From Neisseriaceae bacterium (lineage in GTDB: Bacteria; Pseudomonadota; Gammaproteobacteria; Burkholderiales; Neisseriaceae): a DNA stretch of 18,265 nucleotides. Both the position numbers and the translations under genes were made by a program. The notes under the pieces are model-generated. The model was given only the letters and a program-made list of their open reading frames with translations. It was not told where the DNA came from and did not search any database. Shown piece by piece: positions 1-7,098 of this stretch. The stretch spans positions 1 to 18,265 of the forward strand of contig JAFWUA010000026.1 in the NCBI GenBank assembly GCA_017518785.1, in the 5' to 3' direction. Each line of letters opens with the position of its first letter. Position 1 is the stretch's first letter.

Positions 1-1454
1 CCATGCACAGGCACATCAATGTCCAATTCTTCTTGAACAGCCACCACATAGGCGATTTCTTTTTTCATCGCATTTTCATAATCGGCAGCGGACAGCGTGC
101 CTTTTTTGAACGCTGCACGAGCCTGACGAATTTCGGTGGTTTGTGGGAAAGAACCAATGGTGGTGGTGGGCAACAAGGGCAAGTTCAACACTGCTTGTTG
201 TGCCTTAATGCGTGTTGCAAAGTCGCTTTGGCGTTGGTCGGCGTTCGCAGGCAGTGCCGCAATGCGTTGTTTGACTTCTGCTTTATGAATGAGCGGACTA
301 TTCGCACGGCTTCTCGCTGCTTTATCGGACGCGGCAAATTGAGCACTAACTGCGTCTAAACCGTTATTTAAAGCGGTTTTCAGGGTGCCTATTTCGCCTA
401 ATTTTTGCACGCCAAAGGCTAACCATTCTTTGATTTCACTTGACAATTTTTCTTCCACGCCCAAATCTTGTGGCGAATGTAACAAGGAGCAAGAAGACGA
501 AACCCACAAGCGGCTGCCTAATTTATCCGCCAAAGGTTTAAGAATATCAAACACTTGACGCAAGTTGGCACGCCATACATTGCGACCGTCAATTACCCCT
601 GCGGATAAGACTTTATCTTCTTTCAGGCTGCCTGAAAATACGGATAATTGTTCAGGAGCACGCACGCAATCAATATGCACGCCTGCCACAGGTAAATTGT
701 TCATTAAATCAATGTGTTCGGAAACGCTGCCAAAATAAGTGCCAAGCAAAATTTTGATACCTGATTGCGACAATTCGTTATACACTTTTTGGAATTGATT
801 TAACCACTCATCAGGCAAATCCAACGCCAAAATCGGCTCATCAATTTGCACCCATTCAACATTCAAAGCTTTGATTTCGTCCAAAATTTGACGATAAACA
901 GGCAAGAGTTTATCCAACAAATTCAAACGATTAAATTCACCACCTTTGGTTTTGCCCAACCACAACAAAGACAATGCCCCCACAATAGTTGGTTTCACTT
1001 GAACGCCGTCTTTTTGTGCTTCCACAATTTGGGCTTTCAGGCTGCCTGAAACCGCTTGGAATGTAGTATTTTCAGACCATTCAGGCACCAAATAATGATA
1101 ATTGGTGTCGAACCATTTGGTCATTTCCAACGCAGGCTGTTCTTTATTACCACGAGCCAACTCAAAGTATTGTTTCATCGACAAATTTTGAGCGTCAAAC
1201 CCAAAGCGGGCGGGAATGGCACCCACTAAAACCTGCGTGTCTAACACATGGTCATACAAAGAAAAATCGCCCACAGGCACCAAATCAATGCCAGCGGCTT
1301 TTTGTAAGTTGCGGTTAATGCTGCGAATTTCTTTTGCAACATTCAAAACATCTTGTTCAGATGCTTCATTTTTCCAATATTTTTCAACACAAAACTTCAA
1401 TTCGCGTTTCGCACCCACTCGCGGAAAACCCGAAATATGCGTGGTAATTGCCAT
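1..1454 (-). CDS. metE: Cobalamin-independent methionine synthase MetE, 3' end beyond window
   Basis: Makes methionine in the cytoplasm by moving a methyl group from methyltetrahydropteroyl-glutamate to homocysteine, without B12. Reading the minus strand from ATG at 1454 gives MAITTHISGFPRVGAKRELK, the typical MetE N-terminus, and then about 484 residues without a stop to the window edge. The last codons read VPVHG, part of the start of the C-terminal catalytic half. The zinc ligands lie further on and are not visible. The family is about 750-760 residues, so roughly two thirds is present. AAGGA (minus strand, 1466-1462) sits 7 nt before the ATG and fixes the start. Two full DUS copies lie inside the gene, at 621-637 and 1035-1051. 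In this frame both encode SGSLK, inside the N-terminal half. Confidence 0.96.
   Translation of the reverse strand, partial: MAITTHISGFPRVGAKRELKFCVEKYWKNEASEQDVLNVAKEIRSINRNLQKAAGIDLVPVGDFSLYDHVLDTQVLVGAIPARFGFDAQNLSMKQYFELARGNKEQPALEMTKWFDTNYHYLVPEWSENTTFQAVSGSLKAQIVEAQKDGVQVKPTIVGALSLLWLGKTKGGEFNRLNLLDKLLPVYRQILDEIKALNVEWVQIDEPILALDLPDEWLNQFQKVYNELSQSGIKILLGTYFGSVSEHIDLMNNLPVAGVHIDCVRAPEQLSVFSGSLKEDKVLSAGVIDGRNVWRANLRQVFDILKPLADKLGSRLWVSSSCSLLHSPQDLGVEEKLSSEIKEWLAFGVQKLGEIGTLKTALNNGLDAVSAQFAASDKAARSRANSPLIHKAEVKQRIAALPANADQRQSDFATRIKAQQAVLNLPLLPTTTIGSFPQTTEIRQARAAFKKGTLSAADYENAMKKEIAYVVAVQEELDIDVPVH
621..637. repeat. DNA uptake sequence inside metE
   Basis: Perfect 17-bp TTTCAGGCTGCCTGAAA. 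On the metE strand it reads FSGSLKED. Confidence 0.9.
1035..1051. repeat. DNA uptake sequence inside metE
   Basis: Perfect 17-bp TTTCAGGCTGCCTGAAA. On the metE strand it reads VSGSLKAQ. Confidence 0.9.
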
Positions 1455-1500
1455 AATAAAATCCTTAAAAATCAAAATGATAAAAAGATAATGCACAGAC

Positions 1501-1528
1501 ACTATCTACGATTAAGCGTTATTGTCTA
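1501..1528 (-). promoter_or_regulatory. Candidate metE promoter
   Basis: On the minus strand TAGACA (1528-1523, five of six to the -35 consensus) is followed after 16 nt by GATAGT (1506-1501, four of six to the -10 consensus). This would give a leader of about 40 nt before the metE ATG. A small TTGT/ACAA inverted repeat overlaps the -35. I see no clear methionine riboswitch or MetR site. Confidence 0.35.
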
Positions 1529-1581
1529 ACAAATTTGATTATTATGCAATTTCATAATTTTGCGGTTTTGTATGAATATTT

Positions 1582-2244
1582 TTAATCATCATTACAATTT
1601 GAAACACTTTTTTGAACAGCATAGCGATGACGCAAGATTTCAATAAGCATTGGCAGAACAGAAATCACAATAATCGCAACTAACACCAAAGAAAGATTAT
1701 TTTTCACCACATCTAAATTACCGAAAAAATATCCTGCGTAAGCAAAACCAGAAACCCAAGCTAATGCACCAATAATATTAAACGCAAAAAAACGAGCGTA
1801 ATTCATATGCCCCATACCTGCAACGAAAGGGGCAAAGGTACGAACAATAGGTACAAAGCGTGCCAAAATAATAGTTTTCCCACCATGTTTTGCGTAAAAA
1901 TCTTCGGTTTTTTTAAGATATTGTTGTTTAAAAATTTTAGAATCTTTATTAGCAAACAATTGATTCCCAAAGAATTTACCAATATAAAAATTCACTGCAT
2001 CACCTAATACAGCAGCAATAATCAACAATAAAACAATTAGATGAATATTCATTTCACCTGTTGCCGCAATACTACCCGCAGCAAACAACAAAGAGTCTCC
2101 CGGAAGAAATGGAGTAACCACCAAACCGGTTTCACAAAACACAATCACAAATAAAATGCCATAAATCCAAGCACCATATTCAGCAGCTAACTGAGCGATA
2201 TGTTGGTCGATGTGTAAAACAAAATTAATTAAAGCTGTAATCAT
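1582..2244 (-). CDS. dedA: DedA family inner-membrane protein
   Basis: A 220-residue polytopic membrane protein of the DedA/VTT family. Members support membrane homeostasis and proton-motive-force-dependent processes; some act as undecaprenyl-phosphate or phospholipid flippases. The sequence follows E. coli DedA almost throughout: an N-terminal HID..AELAAEYG-like stretch, FCETGLVVTPFLPGDSLLF at about 36-54, GDAVNFYIG at about 81-89, and the signature HGGKTIILARFVPIVRTFAP near 120-139. Four or more hydrophobic segments are evident, ending in a basic tail (EILRHRYAVQK). The ATG at 2244 matches the E. coli N-terminus. No Shine-Dalgarno is seen in the very AT-rich leader. The gene is transcribed toward metE, 127 bp away, with no terminator visible between them, so read-through is possible. 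Confidence 0.93.
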   Translation of the reverse strand: MITALINFVLHIDQHIAQLAAEYGAWIYGILFVIVFCETGLVVTPFLPGDSLLFAAGSIAATGEMNIHLIVLLLIIAAVLGDAVNFYIGKFFGNQLFANKDSKIFKQQYLKKTEDFYAKHGGKTIILARFVPIVRTFAPFVAGMGHMNYARFFAFNIIGALAWVSGFAYAGYFFGNLDVVKNNLSLVLVAIIVISVLPMLIEILRHRYAVQKSVSNCNDD

Positions 2245-2291
2245 TTGAAATAATTAAATTAAAAATAATTAAATTAAATATATTAACAACG

Positions 2292-2303
2292 AGTCTGCCG
2301 GAA
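2292..2303 (+). repeat. DUS-like 12-mer, second dialect (AGTCTGCCGGAA)
   Basis: Exact copy in the dedA leader, downstream of its promoter. It forms an inverted pair with the copy at 2364-2375, with the promoter between the two. Confidence 0.75.
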
Positions 2304-2321
2304 AACATAGCAAAGGGTTCA

Positions 2322-2349
2322 ATTATACTTTTTGTACCAATCATATCAA
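2322..2349 (-). promoter_or_regulatory. dedA: dedA promoter
   Basis: On the minus strand TTGATA (2349-2344) and a perfect TATAAT (2327-2322) are separated by 16 nt. The predicted start near 2315 gives a leader of about 70 nt that contains the DUS-like site at 2292-2303. Confidence 0.65.
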
Positions 2350-2363
2350 ACCAAACCAACCTT

Positions 2364-2375
2364 TTCCGGCAGACT
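2364..2375 (-). repeat. DUS-like 12-mer, second dialect, fused to MITE end
   Basis: Exact copy (TTCCGGCAGACT on the plus strand). Its last five bases, AGACT, are also the first five bases of the MITE-like terminal repeat at 2371. Confidence 0.75.
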
Positions 2376-2546
2376 GAAACCTTTGCAAAACTGGTAAATG
2401 TGCGTGCACTTCAAAGTCATATTATCACAAAAAACAAATACATAACAAATAGTTAGGCAAACTTTGGCTTCGCCAAAACTGGGTTTTCGAGCAACGTATA
2501 ACGCAGAAATGTACCACAGATGCCAGTTTTGCAAATGTTTCAGACT
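2371..2546. mobile_element. MITE-like element A (176 bp)
   Basis: The ends form an imperfect inverted repeat of about 24 bp: AGACTGAAACCTTTGCAAAA on the left, and AGTCTGAAACATTTGCAAAA when the right end is read on the minus strand, both continuing CTGG. There is no transposase. The termini resemble the GAGACCTTTGCAAAA-type ends of neisserial IS5-family elements (IS1106-like), from memory. The interior (TTAGGCAAACTTTGGCTTCGCC, then a GCAGAAATG..CCACA..TGCC stretch) recurs, more diverged, at 13518-13700. No clear target duplication is visible. Confidence 0.6.
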
Positions 2547-2676
2547 TACAAATACAATCAAATAACCTCCAAACGCACATAATATCATGACGAAAGTTCT
2601 AAAAAACGGTAGAATGGAGAGCTTGTGTTTATAAAGCATTGAATTAAATTAATACAATTGCAGGTTTAGTTAGATT

Positions 2677-3423
2677 ATGGACTTTCGTTTTGACATTGTG
2701 TATGAATACCGCCACATGTTTTTACACGGTGTATATGTTACTTTGGGATTCACATTGGTTTCCGTCATGATTGGCATGGTGTTAGGATTAATCGGAGCGT
2801 TAGCACGTTTAGCACATACCGAAAGCGGTGGCATCATCAAAAAAACCATTATTTGGTGTGTACGTCAAATCTCATTAGCATACGTAACTTTCTTTCGCGG
2901 CACTCCGCTATTTGTACAAATATTTATATGGTACTACGTTTGGTTTACCGCATTAGTAAACCCAATCGATGGCTGGATTATTTCCGGAGAACAAGCTAAT
3001 GTTGTACGTCGTGATTATGGAGTAATCATCGCTGGCATTTTGGCACTATCAGTAAATGCAGGTGCTTACATGACAGAAATATTTCGTGCTGGCATTCAAT
3101 CCATAGACAAAGGTCAAATAGAAGCAGCACGCTCACTTGGACTGACTTACGCTCAAACCATGCGTCAAGTTGTTTTACCACAGGCTATTCGCCGCATGCT
3201 TCCACCATTTGGCAATGAATTTATCACCTTGCTAAAAGACAGTTCACTACTGTCAGCTATTGCAGTTGCTGAATTAGCATACACTGCTCGTACCATTTCT
3301 GGACGTTTTTTAGTTTATGAAGAACCTTATTACACAGTTGCATTAATTTATTTGCTTCTGACCACAACTTTGGCATGGGGTTTTTCTTGGTTGGAAAAAT
3401 GCAACAAGATAGATTCTCATTAA
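2677..3423 (+). CDS. Polar amino-acid ABC transporter permease (HisM/GlnP family)
   Basis: A 248-residue inner-membrane permease of the histidine/glutamine/arginine/opine family. It forms the channel of an amino-acid importer with an ATPase and a periplasmic binding protein. The diagnostic cytoplasmic EAA loop starts at residue 149 (EAARSLGLTYAQTMRQVVLP) and continues to NEFITLLKDSSLLS. Five or so hydrophobic segments are visible, and an FFRGTPLFVQIF motif lies near residue 73. No gene for an ATPase or a binding protein is adjacent, so it must pair with proteins encoded elsewhere. ATG 2677 is chosen because the protein then begins at the usual family position. The Shine-Dalgarno is weak (AGG about 12 nt upstream). 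The substrate cannot be read from the sequence. Confidence 0.9.
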   Translation: MDFRFDIVYEYRHMFLHGVYVTLGFTLVSVMIGMVLGLIGALARLAHTESGGIIKKTIIWCVRQISLAYVTFFRGTPLFVQIFIWYYVWFTALVNPIDGWIISGEQANVVRRDYGVIIAGILALSVNAGAYMTEIFRAGIQSIDKGQIEAARSLGLTYAQTMRQVVLPQAIRRMLPPFGNEFITLLKDSSLLSAIAVAELAYTARTISGRFLVYEEPYYTVALIYLLLTTTLAWGFSWLEKCNKIDSH

Positions 3424-3590
3424 ACCTTTTAAAAAAACTACTGTTGCATGAAAGATCGCTTGGAAATTAACAACACATAACGGAAATTAAATAAATTACA
3501 CAAAGACACAATCAAACATAAAGATGAAAACAATCGCCCATTCAGAACAAAATATGCTTGTAAAAATATATGACAAATTTCGGTTTTTCA

Positions 3591-3617
3591 TTGAAATATT
3601 TGTACTTTTGTTTTAAT
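3591..3617 (+). promoter_or_regulatory. Candidate fimV promoter
   Basis: TTGAAA (3591-3596) and TTTAAT (3612-3617), each five of six to consensus, but with a short 15-nt spacer. It lies about 85 nt before the fimV start. The rest of the 3424-3703 gap shows only AT-rich DNA and no terminator for the permease gene. Confidence 0.35.
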
Positions 3618-3692
3618 CTTACGCTTGGTGTGGTTTTGCACCCATTTTGTGCAGAACAGTTTTTATTGTCTTACTTGAATTTTTTATAAATT

Positions 3693-3698
3693 GGGGAA
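3693..3698 (+). promoter_or_regulatory. Ribosome binding site that fixes the fimV TTG start
   Basis: GGGGAA lies 5 nt before TTG 3704. The in-frame ATG at 3647 has no comparable site and would add 19 residues ahead of a clean signal peptide. Confidence 0.7.
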
Positions 3699-3703
3699 TC
3701 ATC

Positions 3704-6475
3704 TTGAAGACGTTATTTAACCAAAAAATATTACCGAAAGCATTGTCTGCTGCTGTTCTAGTAGCAGCACCTTTATTTGCCAATGCCGCATTGGGTAATC
3801 TCAATGTTCGCTCCAATTTAGGTGAACCGTTATCCGCATCAATACAGTTGAGTGGAGAGGAAGCACAATTGGCTATACAAGAGCCAAGTTCCATCTCCAT
3901 TTCCGGTAGTGTCCCTGTTCGTGCCCAGCTGACAGGTAGTAGCGATTCTCCAGTCTTGATGATTGGCAGTGGTGAGGCAGTAAATCAACCTATCGTTAAT
4001 TTAGTAGTTAAAATCGGTGGAAATTCTCGCCAATATGCGGTTTTGCTTGACCCACCTAAAATGACTCCATCTGCATCACAAGTTAAAATCGGAGACAAAC
4101 AGACTGCCAAACAACCGTCTGTTAAACAGTCTGCAACATCTCGTGCATCTTCTAGTGCAAAAATTGCTTCTGGTGAAATTGATGGCGACAGCTATGTTGC
4201 ACGTCCTGATGATACTGTGATTTCTATTGCACGACGCATTCAGCCAGATGGAGTGTCCTTGGGACAAACCATGAAAGCAATTGTTGCTAAAAATCCCCAA
4301 GCATTTATCAATGGAGATCCCAATAAGCTGAAAAAAGGTGCTCGCATTGCCTTGCCTTCTAATGCAGAAATTGCGTCAGCAGAAAAGGTTAGCATAAAAG
4401 ATGCAGCGAAAGAAAGGCTTGGCATAAGTAGTGGTGTTCAAACCAGGAAAACTGTAACTCCTCAAACAGGAGAATTTGATAAACCAGTTATCCAAACTCC
4501 AACTAAACAACAAAAAGCCGAACAAGAAAAGGCAGCTGCTCAATTAAAAGCTGAGCAAGAAAAAGCTGCACAGCAAAAAGCTGAACAAGAGAAAGCGGCT
4601 CAATTAAAAGCTGAACAGGAAAAAGCTGCACAGCAAAAAGCTGAACAAGAGAAAGCAGCTCAATTAAAAGCTGAACAGGAAAAGACAGAACAAGAGAAAG
4701 TTAGTACACCAGTTGAACCAACAACTGAAGCTTCTCAACCAGAAGCTACTCCAATAGAGAAAACTTCTCCTCCACCAGTAGTTGAACGTACTCCATCACA
4801 AACTCCAAGCGAAACGGACAGTAGTGGAGAATCTTCATCAGGTAGCAGTCTAATGTCTTGGTTGCCTTATGTTGGAGGTGGTTTATTCTTATTGTTGTTG
4901 TTGGCATTCTTGCTTGCACGTCGCGGGGGCAATAAAGAAAAACCACGCAAAAAAGCAAATATTTCGTTAGAAAAGAGGGAGTTACCACAAACAACCCCTG
5001 TTGACAGCGTTGAGTTTGCACAAGCTCCAACTGAAACACTTGCTTCAAGTGAAGATATTGAAAATGATGACGATAGTGTAAGTTTTGCACCTGTTGAAGA
5101 TGAAACTCCTGTTGTTGTTACAGATGAAGAAGTAACAATCGACGAGGAAGTCGACAGTAGTGAAATCACTACTGAATCTGTGGATATTCCTGTTCTTACA
5201 AACGAAGATTCATTCATTGGAGAAGTAGGCGAAACAGATTCTCCGGCAGGTTTCGTGGAAGCAGAATCGTTTATGGAAGATGCGTCAATGCAACAACCAT
5301 CATTCTCAACTGCACAAGAAGATGGCATTGAATTCACATCAACATCTGATTCTGCGTCATTTACAGCAGAATCAGAATCATCTGTTAGTTTTGAAACTGA
5401 ACCATCATCAGTATCATCATTTATGGACGATACCGCTCCAATCACATCTGATGAAGTAACAACCACCGCAAGCGATGATTTCAAATTTGAATTTTCTGAT
5501 GAAGCAACATCAACAAGTGCAGATGACTCTGAATTTGGTTTCGATTTCGCAGACGATGGCACAGTAACTTCCTCTTTTACATCAAGTGAGCAACTAACAT
5601 CATCAATTGATGATATTGAAATTTCAGAAATCGCTGATGAAGATGCACCTAAATCTCGCCGTCAAAAATCTGTTGAAGATCAGTTGGTGGAAGGCGAAAA
5701 ACAAAAACTCGCATTCGAACAGATTGATTTGGGTAGTATGAATTGGGACGATGCACATACTAATCGCGGTGATATTGGCTTGGATTTAAACATTCAGGAT
5801 ATTACTTCTACTGCCGAAGAGCCAGTTATCAAACAATACGAATCAGCACCGTTGCCACAATTGGATACGGAAATGAACATCGTTCAAAAAGAAACTGTTA
5901 GAGAGGCTGAAAAAGCAGTGCCAGAGTTAGATTTAAGTATGGCTGATGATATGGAAGTTCAAGCTCCGGCGGAAGAAATTACATTAGCAGAACCTGTTGT
6001 TGCCGATGTTCCAACATTTGAAACTTTCGAACCAGAAGTTGCAAGCGTTGAACAATTTACAACAGACGATGTTACCACTTTCACACCTGATATTTCTTTC
6101 GAAGCAGAACCTTTGGCTGCACCAATAGCACCAGAACCTGTAATTGACACATTAGAAATTACTCCTGAACCTGCTGCTGTTAGCGATGATTTCGCATTTG
6201 ATATGCAAGAAGATTTAACTTCCACTTCCACTGCATTAGATGTTGAAACAGCCGACAAACCAGTATTAACTGGTGAATTAGCAGCAAACATTAGTGATAG
6301 TTCTGATGCTCCATTACAAGCGAAATTAGAATTGGCTAAAATGTATCTATCTATGAATGACGAAGAAGGTGCAATGGAAACTCTGTACGACTTATTAGGT
6401 AGTTTAGAAAATACTGATAGTCCAATCTATAAAGAAGCGGAAAAATTGTTGGATTCAATCACTCAACCTGCTTAA
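3704..6475 (+). CDS. fimV: FimV/TspA-family inner-membrane protein
   Basis: A 923-residue homologue of Pseudomonas FimV and meningococcal TspA. The family organises polar or type IV pilus functions and binds peptidoglycan. From TTG 3704 the order is: signal peptide (residues 1-28, basic KTLFNQK.., hydrophobic core, ANA cleavage site); FimV N-terminal domain beginning LGNLNVRSNLGEPLSASIQL; LysM-like segment (about 162-222, YVARPDDTVISIARRI..); KAEQEKAAQ coiled-coil repeats (about 271-332); a Pro/Ser-rich stretch; one membrane helix (about 385-407); a long acidic Ser/Thr/Asp/Glu-rich cytoplasmic region; and the conserved FimV C-terminal TPR-like motif (about 869-918, LQAKLELAKMYLSMNDEEGA). The fimV-truA-trpF order is also seen in Pseudomonas. 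A terminator follows the stop, so truA is probably transcribed separately here. Confidence 0.93.
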   Translation: MKTLFNQKILPKALSAAVLVAAPLFANAALGNLNVRSNLGEPLSASIQLSGEEAQLAIQEPSSISISGSVPVRAQLTGSSDSPVLMIGSGEAVNQPIVNLVVKIGGNSRQYAVLLDPPKMTPSASQVKIGDKQTAKQPSVKQSATSRASSSAKIASGEIDGDSYVARPDDTVISIARRIQPDGVSLGQTMKAIVAKNPQAFINGDPNKLKKGARIALPSNAEIASAEKVSIKDAAKERLGISSGVQTRKTVTPQTGEFDKPVIQTPTKQQKAEQEKAAAQLKAEQEKAAQQKAEQEKAAQLKAEQEKAAQQKAEQEKAAQLKAEQEKTEQEKVSTPVEPTTEASQPEATPIEKTSPPPVVERTPSQTPSETDSSGESSSGSSLMSWLPYVGGGLFLLLLLAFLLARRGGNKEKPRKKANISLEKRELPQTTPVDSVEFAQAPTETLASSEDIENDDDSVSFAPVEDETPVVVTDEEVTIDEEVDSSEITTESVDIPVLTNEDSFIGEVGETDSPAGFVEAESFMEDASMQQPSFSTAQEDGIEFTSTSDSASFTAESESSVSFETEPSSVSSFMDDTAPITSDEVTTTASDDFKFEFSDEATSTSADDSEFGFDFADDGTVTSSFTSSEQLTSSIDDIEISEIADEDAPKSRRQKSVEDQLVEGEKQKLAFEQIDLGSMNWDDAHTNRGDIGLDLNIQDITSTAEEPVIKQYESAPLPQLDTEMNIVQKETVREAEKAVPELDLSMADDMEVQAPAEEITLAEPVVADVPTFETFEPEVASVEQFTTDDVTTFTPDISFEAEPLAAPIAPEPVIDTLEITPEPAAVSDDFAFDMQEDLTSTSTALDVETADKPVLTGELAANISDSSDAPLQAKLELAKMYLSMNDEEGAMETLYDLLGSLENTDSPIYKEAEKLLDSITQPA
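4514..4699 (+). repeat. In-frame tandem repeat in fimV (KAEQEKAAQ units)
   Basis: About six 30-nt units encode KAEQEKAAQ(L/Q). Units ending in L and Q alternate, so the larger period is 60 nt. The later 60-nt copies are almost identical at the DNA level, which points to recent duplication. Unit number changes would keep the frame and lengthen or shorten a predicted periplasmic coiled coil. Confidence 0.9.
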
Positions 6476-6505
6476 ATAGTTTGCAGTTGGAGTTTTTACT
6501 TACAA

Positions 6506-6534
6506 CCCAGATATTTTTATCTGGGTTTTTATTT
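6506..6534 (+). terminator. Rho-independent terminator after fimV
   Basis: CCCAGATA (6506-6513), TTTT loop, TATCTGGG (6518-6525), then TTTTTATTT. A perfect 8-bp stem followed by a T run, 30 bp past the fimV stop. Confidence 0.9.
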
Positions 6535-6556
6535 CTTACTAAACAAACCACTTTAT

Positions 6557-6687
6557 GAGACTCATGCAAAACTCGATTTTTTCTATTACTCGTCATTTTG
6601 AGTGTAGTGAAGAATCTTTATAAACAATAAGTTAGATTCTTCATTTCACTTCGTGAAATTCAGAATGACGAGTTTTGCAGGAGTCTC
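6557..6687. mobile_element. MITE-like element B (131 bp)
   Basis: Termini are GAGACTCATGCAAAACTCG (6557-6575) and, inverted, CGAGTTTTGCAGGAGTCTC (6669-6687), matching at 18 of 19 positions. Inside, CTCGTCATTTTGAG..GAAGAATCT is followed by an inverted AGATTCTTCATTTCACTTCGTG..CAGAATGACGAG, so almost the whole element folds into one hairpin. It has no coding capacity. The interior matches diverged fragments at 13355-13518 and 14487-14555. Confidence 0.7.
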
Positions 6688-6810
6688 TTTCGGCAAATTT
6701 TGGCTTCGCTAACGCTCTATGAAACTTACAATTATAGCTCTTTGCAATTCGTTTATTAGTTTCACTCACAAATGTTCAATTACTTGGTTAAAGCTATTAT
6801 TAAACATTGT

Positions 6811-6822
6811 TTCCGGCAGACT
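6811..6822 (-). repeat. DUS-like 12-mer, second dialect
   Basis: Exact copy (TTCCGGCAGACT), intergenic, followed by TTTAAA. It is inverted relative to the one-mismatch copy at 6940. Confidence 0.75.
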
Positions 6823-6939
6823 TTAAAAAAGACTATTTATTTTACAAAAAGCAAACTTGCCTTATGCATAGCTAATGTATAAGATTACTTATAAATCCTC
6901 ATTTTGAATACAAACTAACTTAATATTTCTAAACAAACT

Positions 6940-6951
6940 ACTCTGCCGGAA
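6940..6951 (+). repeat. DUS-like 12-mer, one mismatch
   Basis: ACTCTGCCGGAA: C replaces G at position 2. Intergenic, followed by the usual A run. Confidence 0.6.
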
Positions 6952-7074
6952 AAACTTATCATGCAATATATAATTATTCCATTTCAAAACCTACCAACGT
7001 TGATCCACCTTGCCGTATTAATTTCATAATATCGTAGGCGAAATCTACTTGGTAGAACTATAACAACTTTATTT

Positions 7075-7086
7075 TTCCGGCAGACT
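7075..7086 (-). repeat. DUS-like 12-mer just before truA
   Basis: Exact copy, 12 nt upstream of the truA ATG. It occupies the position where a ribosome binding site would be expected, and none is otherwise visible. Confidence 0.75.
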
Positions 7087-7098
7087 ATTTAAATAATT

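Larger units (their letters stand above)
2245..2676. other. Intergenic region between divergent dedA and the ABC permease
   Basis: No credible gene. In order it holds: an A/T-only stretch with a near-direct repeat of AAATAATTAAATTA (about 2249-2280), a DUS-like 12-mer, the dedA promoter, an inverted DUS-like 12-mer, and a MITE-like element (2371-2546). The last 130 bp before the permease have no confident promoter. A 97-codon open frame on the minus strand (2346-2639) lies mostly in the MITE and has no coding character. Confidence 0.7.
6688..7098. other. Gene-free gap upstream of truA
   Basis: No gene found. It begins with CGGCAAATTTTGGCTTCGCTAA, a fragment related to the interior of element A. 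It contains three DUS-like sites and a small imperfect hairpin (CTTATGCAT/ATGTATAAG, 6861-6883) overlapping a weak promoter-like pair TTGCCT/TATAAG with a 15-nt spacer. A separated inverted pair CTACCAA (6991-6997) / TTGGTAG (7049-7055) is also present. No confident truA promoter. Confidence 0.55.

Noticed and set aside
846..1491. Plus-strand frames of 67 and 91 codons
   Set aside because: Antisense to metE, which reads through on the minus strand with clear family motifs.
2346..2639. 97-codon minus-strand open frame with hydrophobic stretches
   Set aside because: It lies mostly within MITE-like element A, has no ribosome site and no family resemblance.
3524..3616. 30-codon plus-strand frame (MKTIAHSEQNM..) upstream of fimV
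   Set aside because: No clear ribosome site, runs over the probable fimV promoter and resembles nothing I know.
4867..5562. 231-codon frame antisense to fimV
   Set aside because: A Ser/Val-rich shadow of the acidic repeat-like coding strand; fimV on the other strand is well supported.
6557..6687. Correia repeat (CREE)
   Set aside because: The termini do not match the TATAGTGGATTAAC-type Correia ends that I know; they resemble IS1106-like ends instead.
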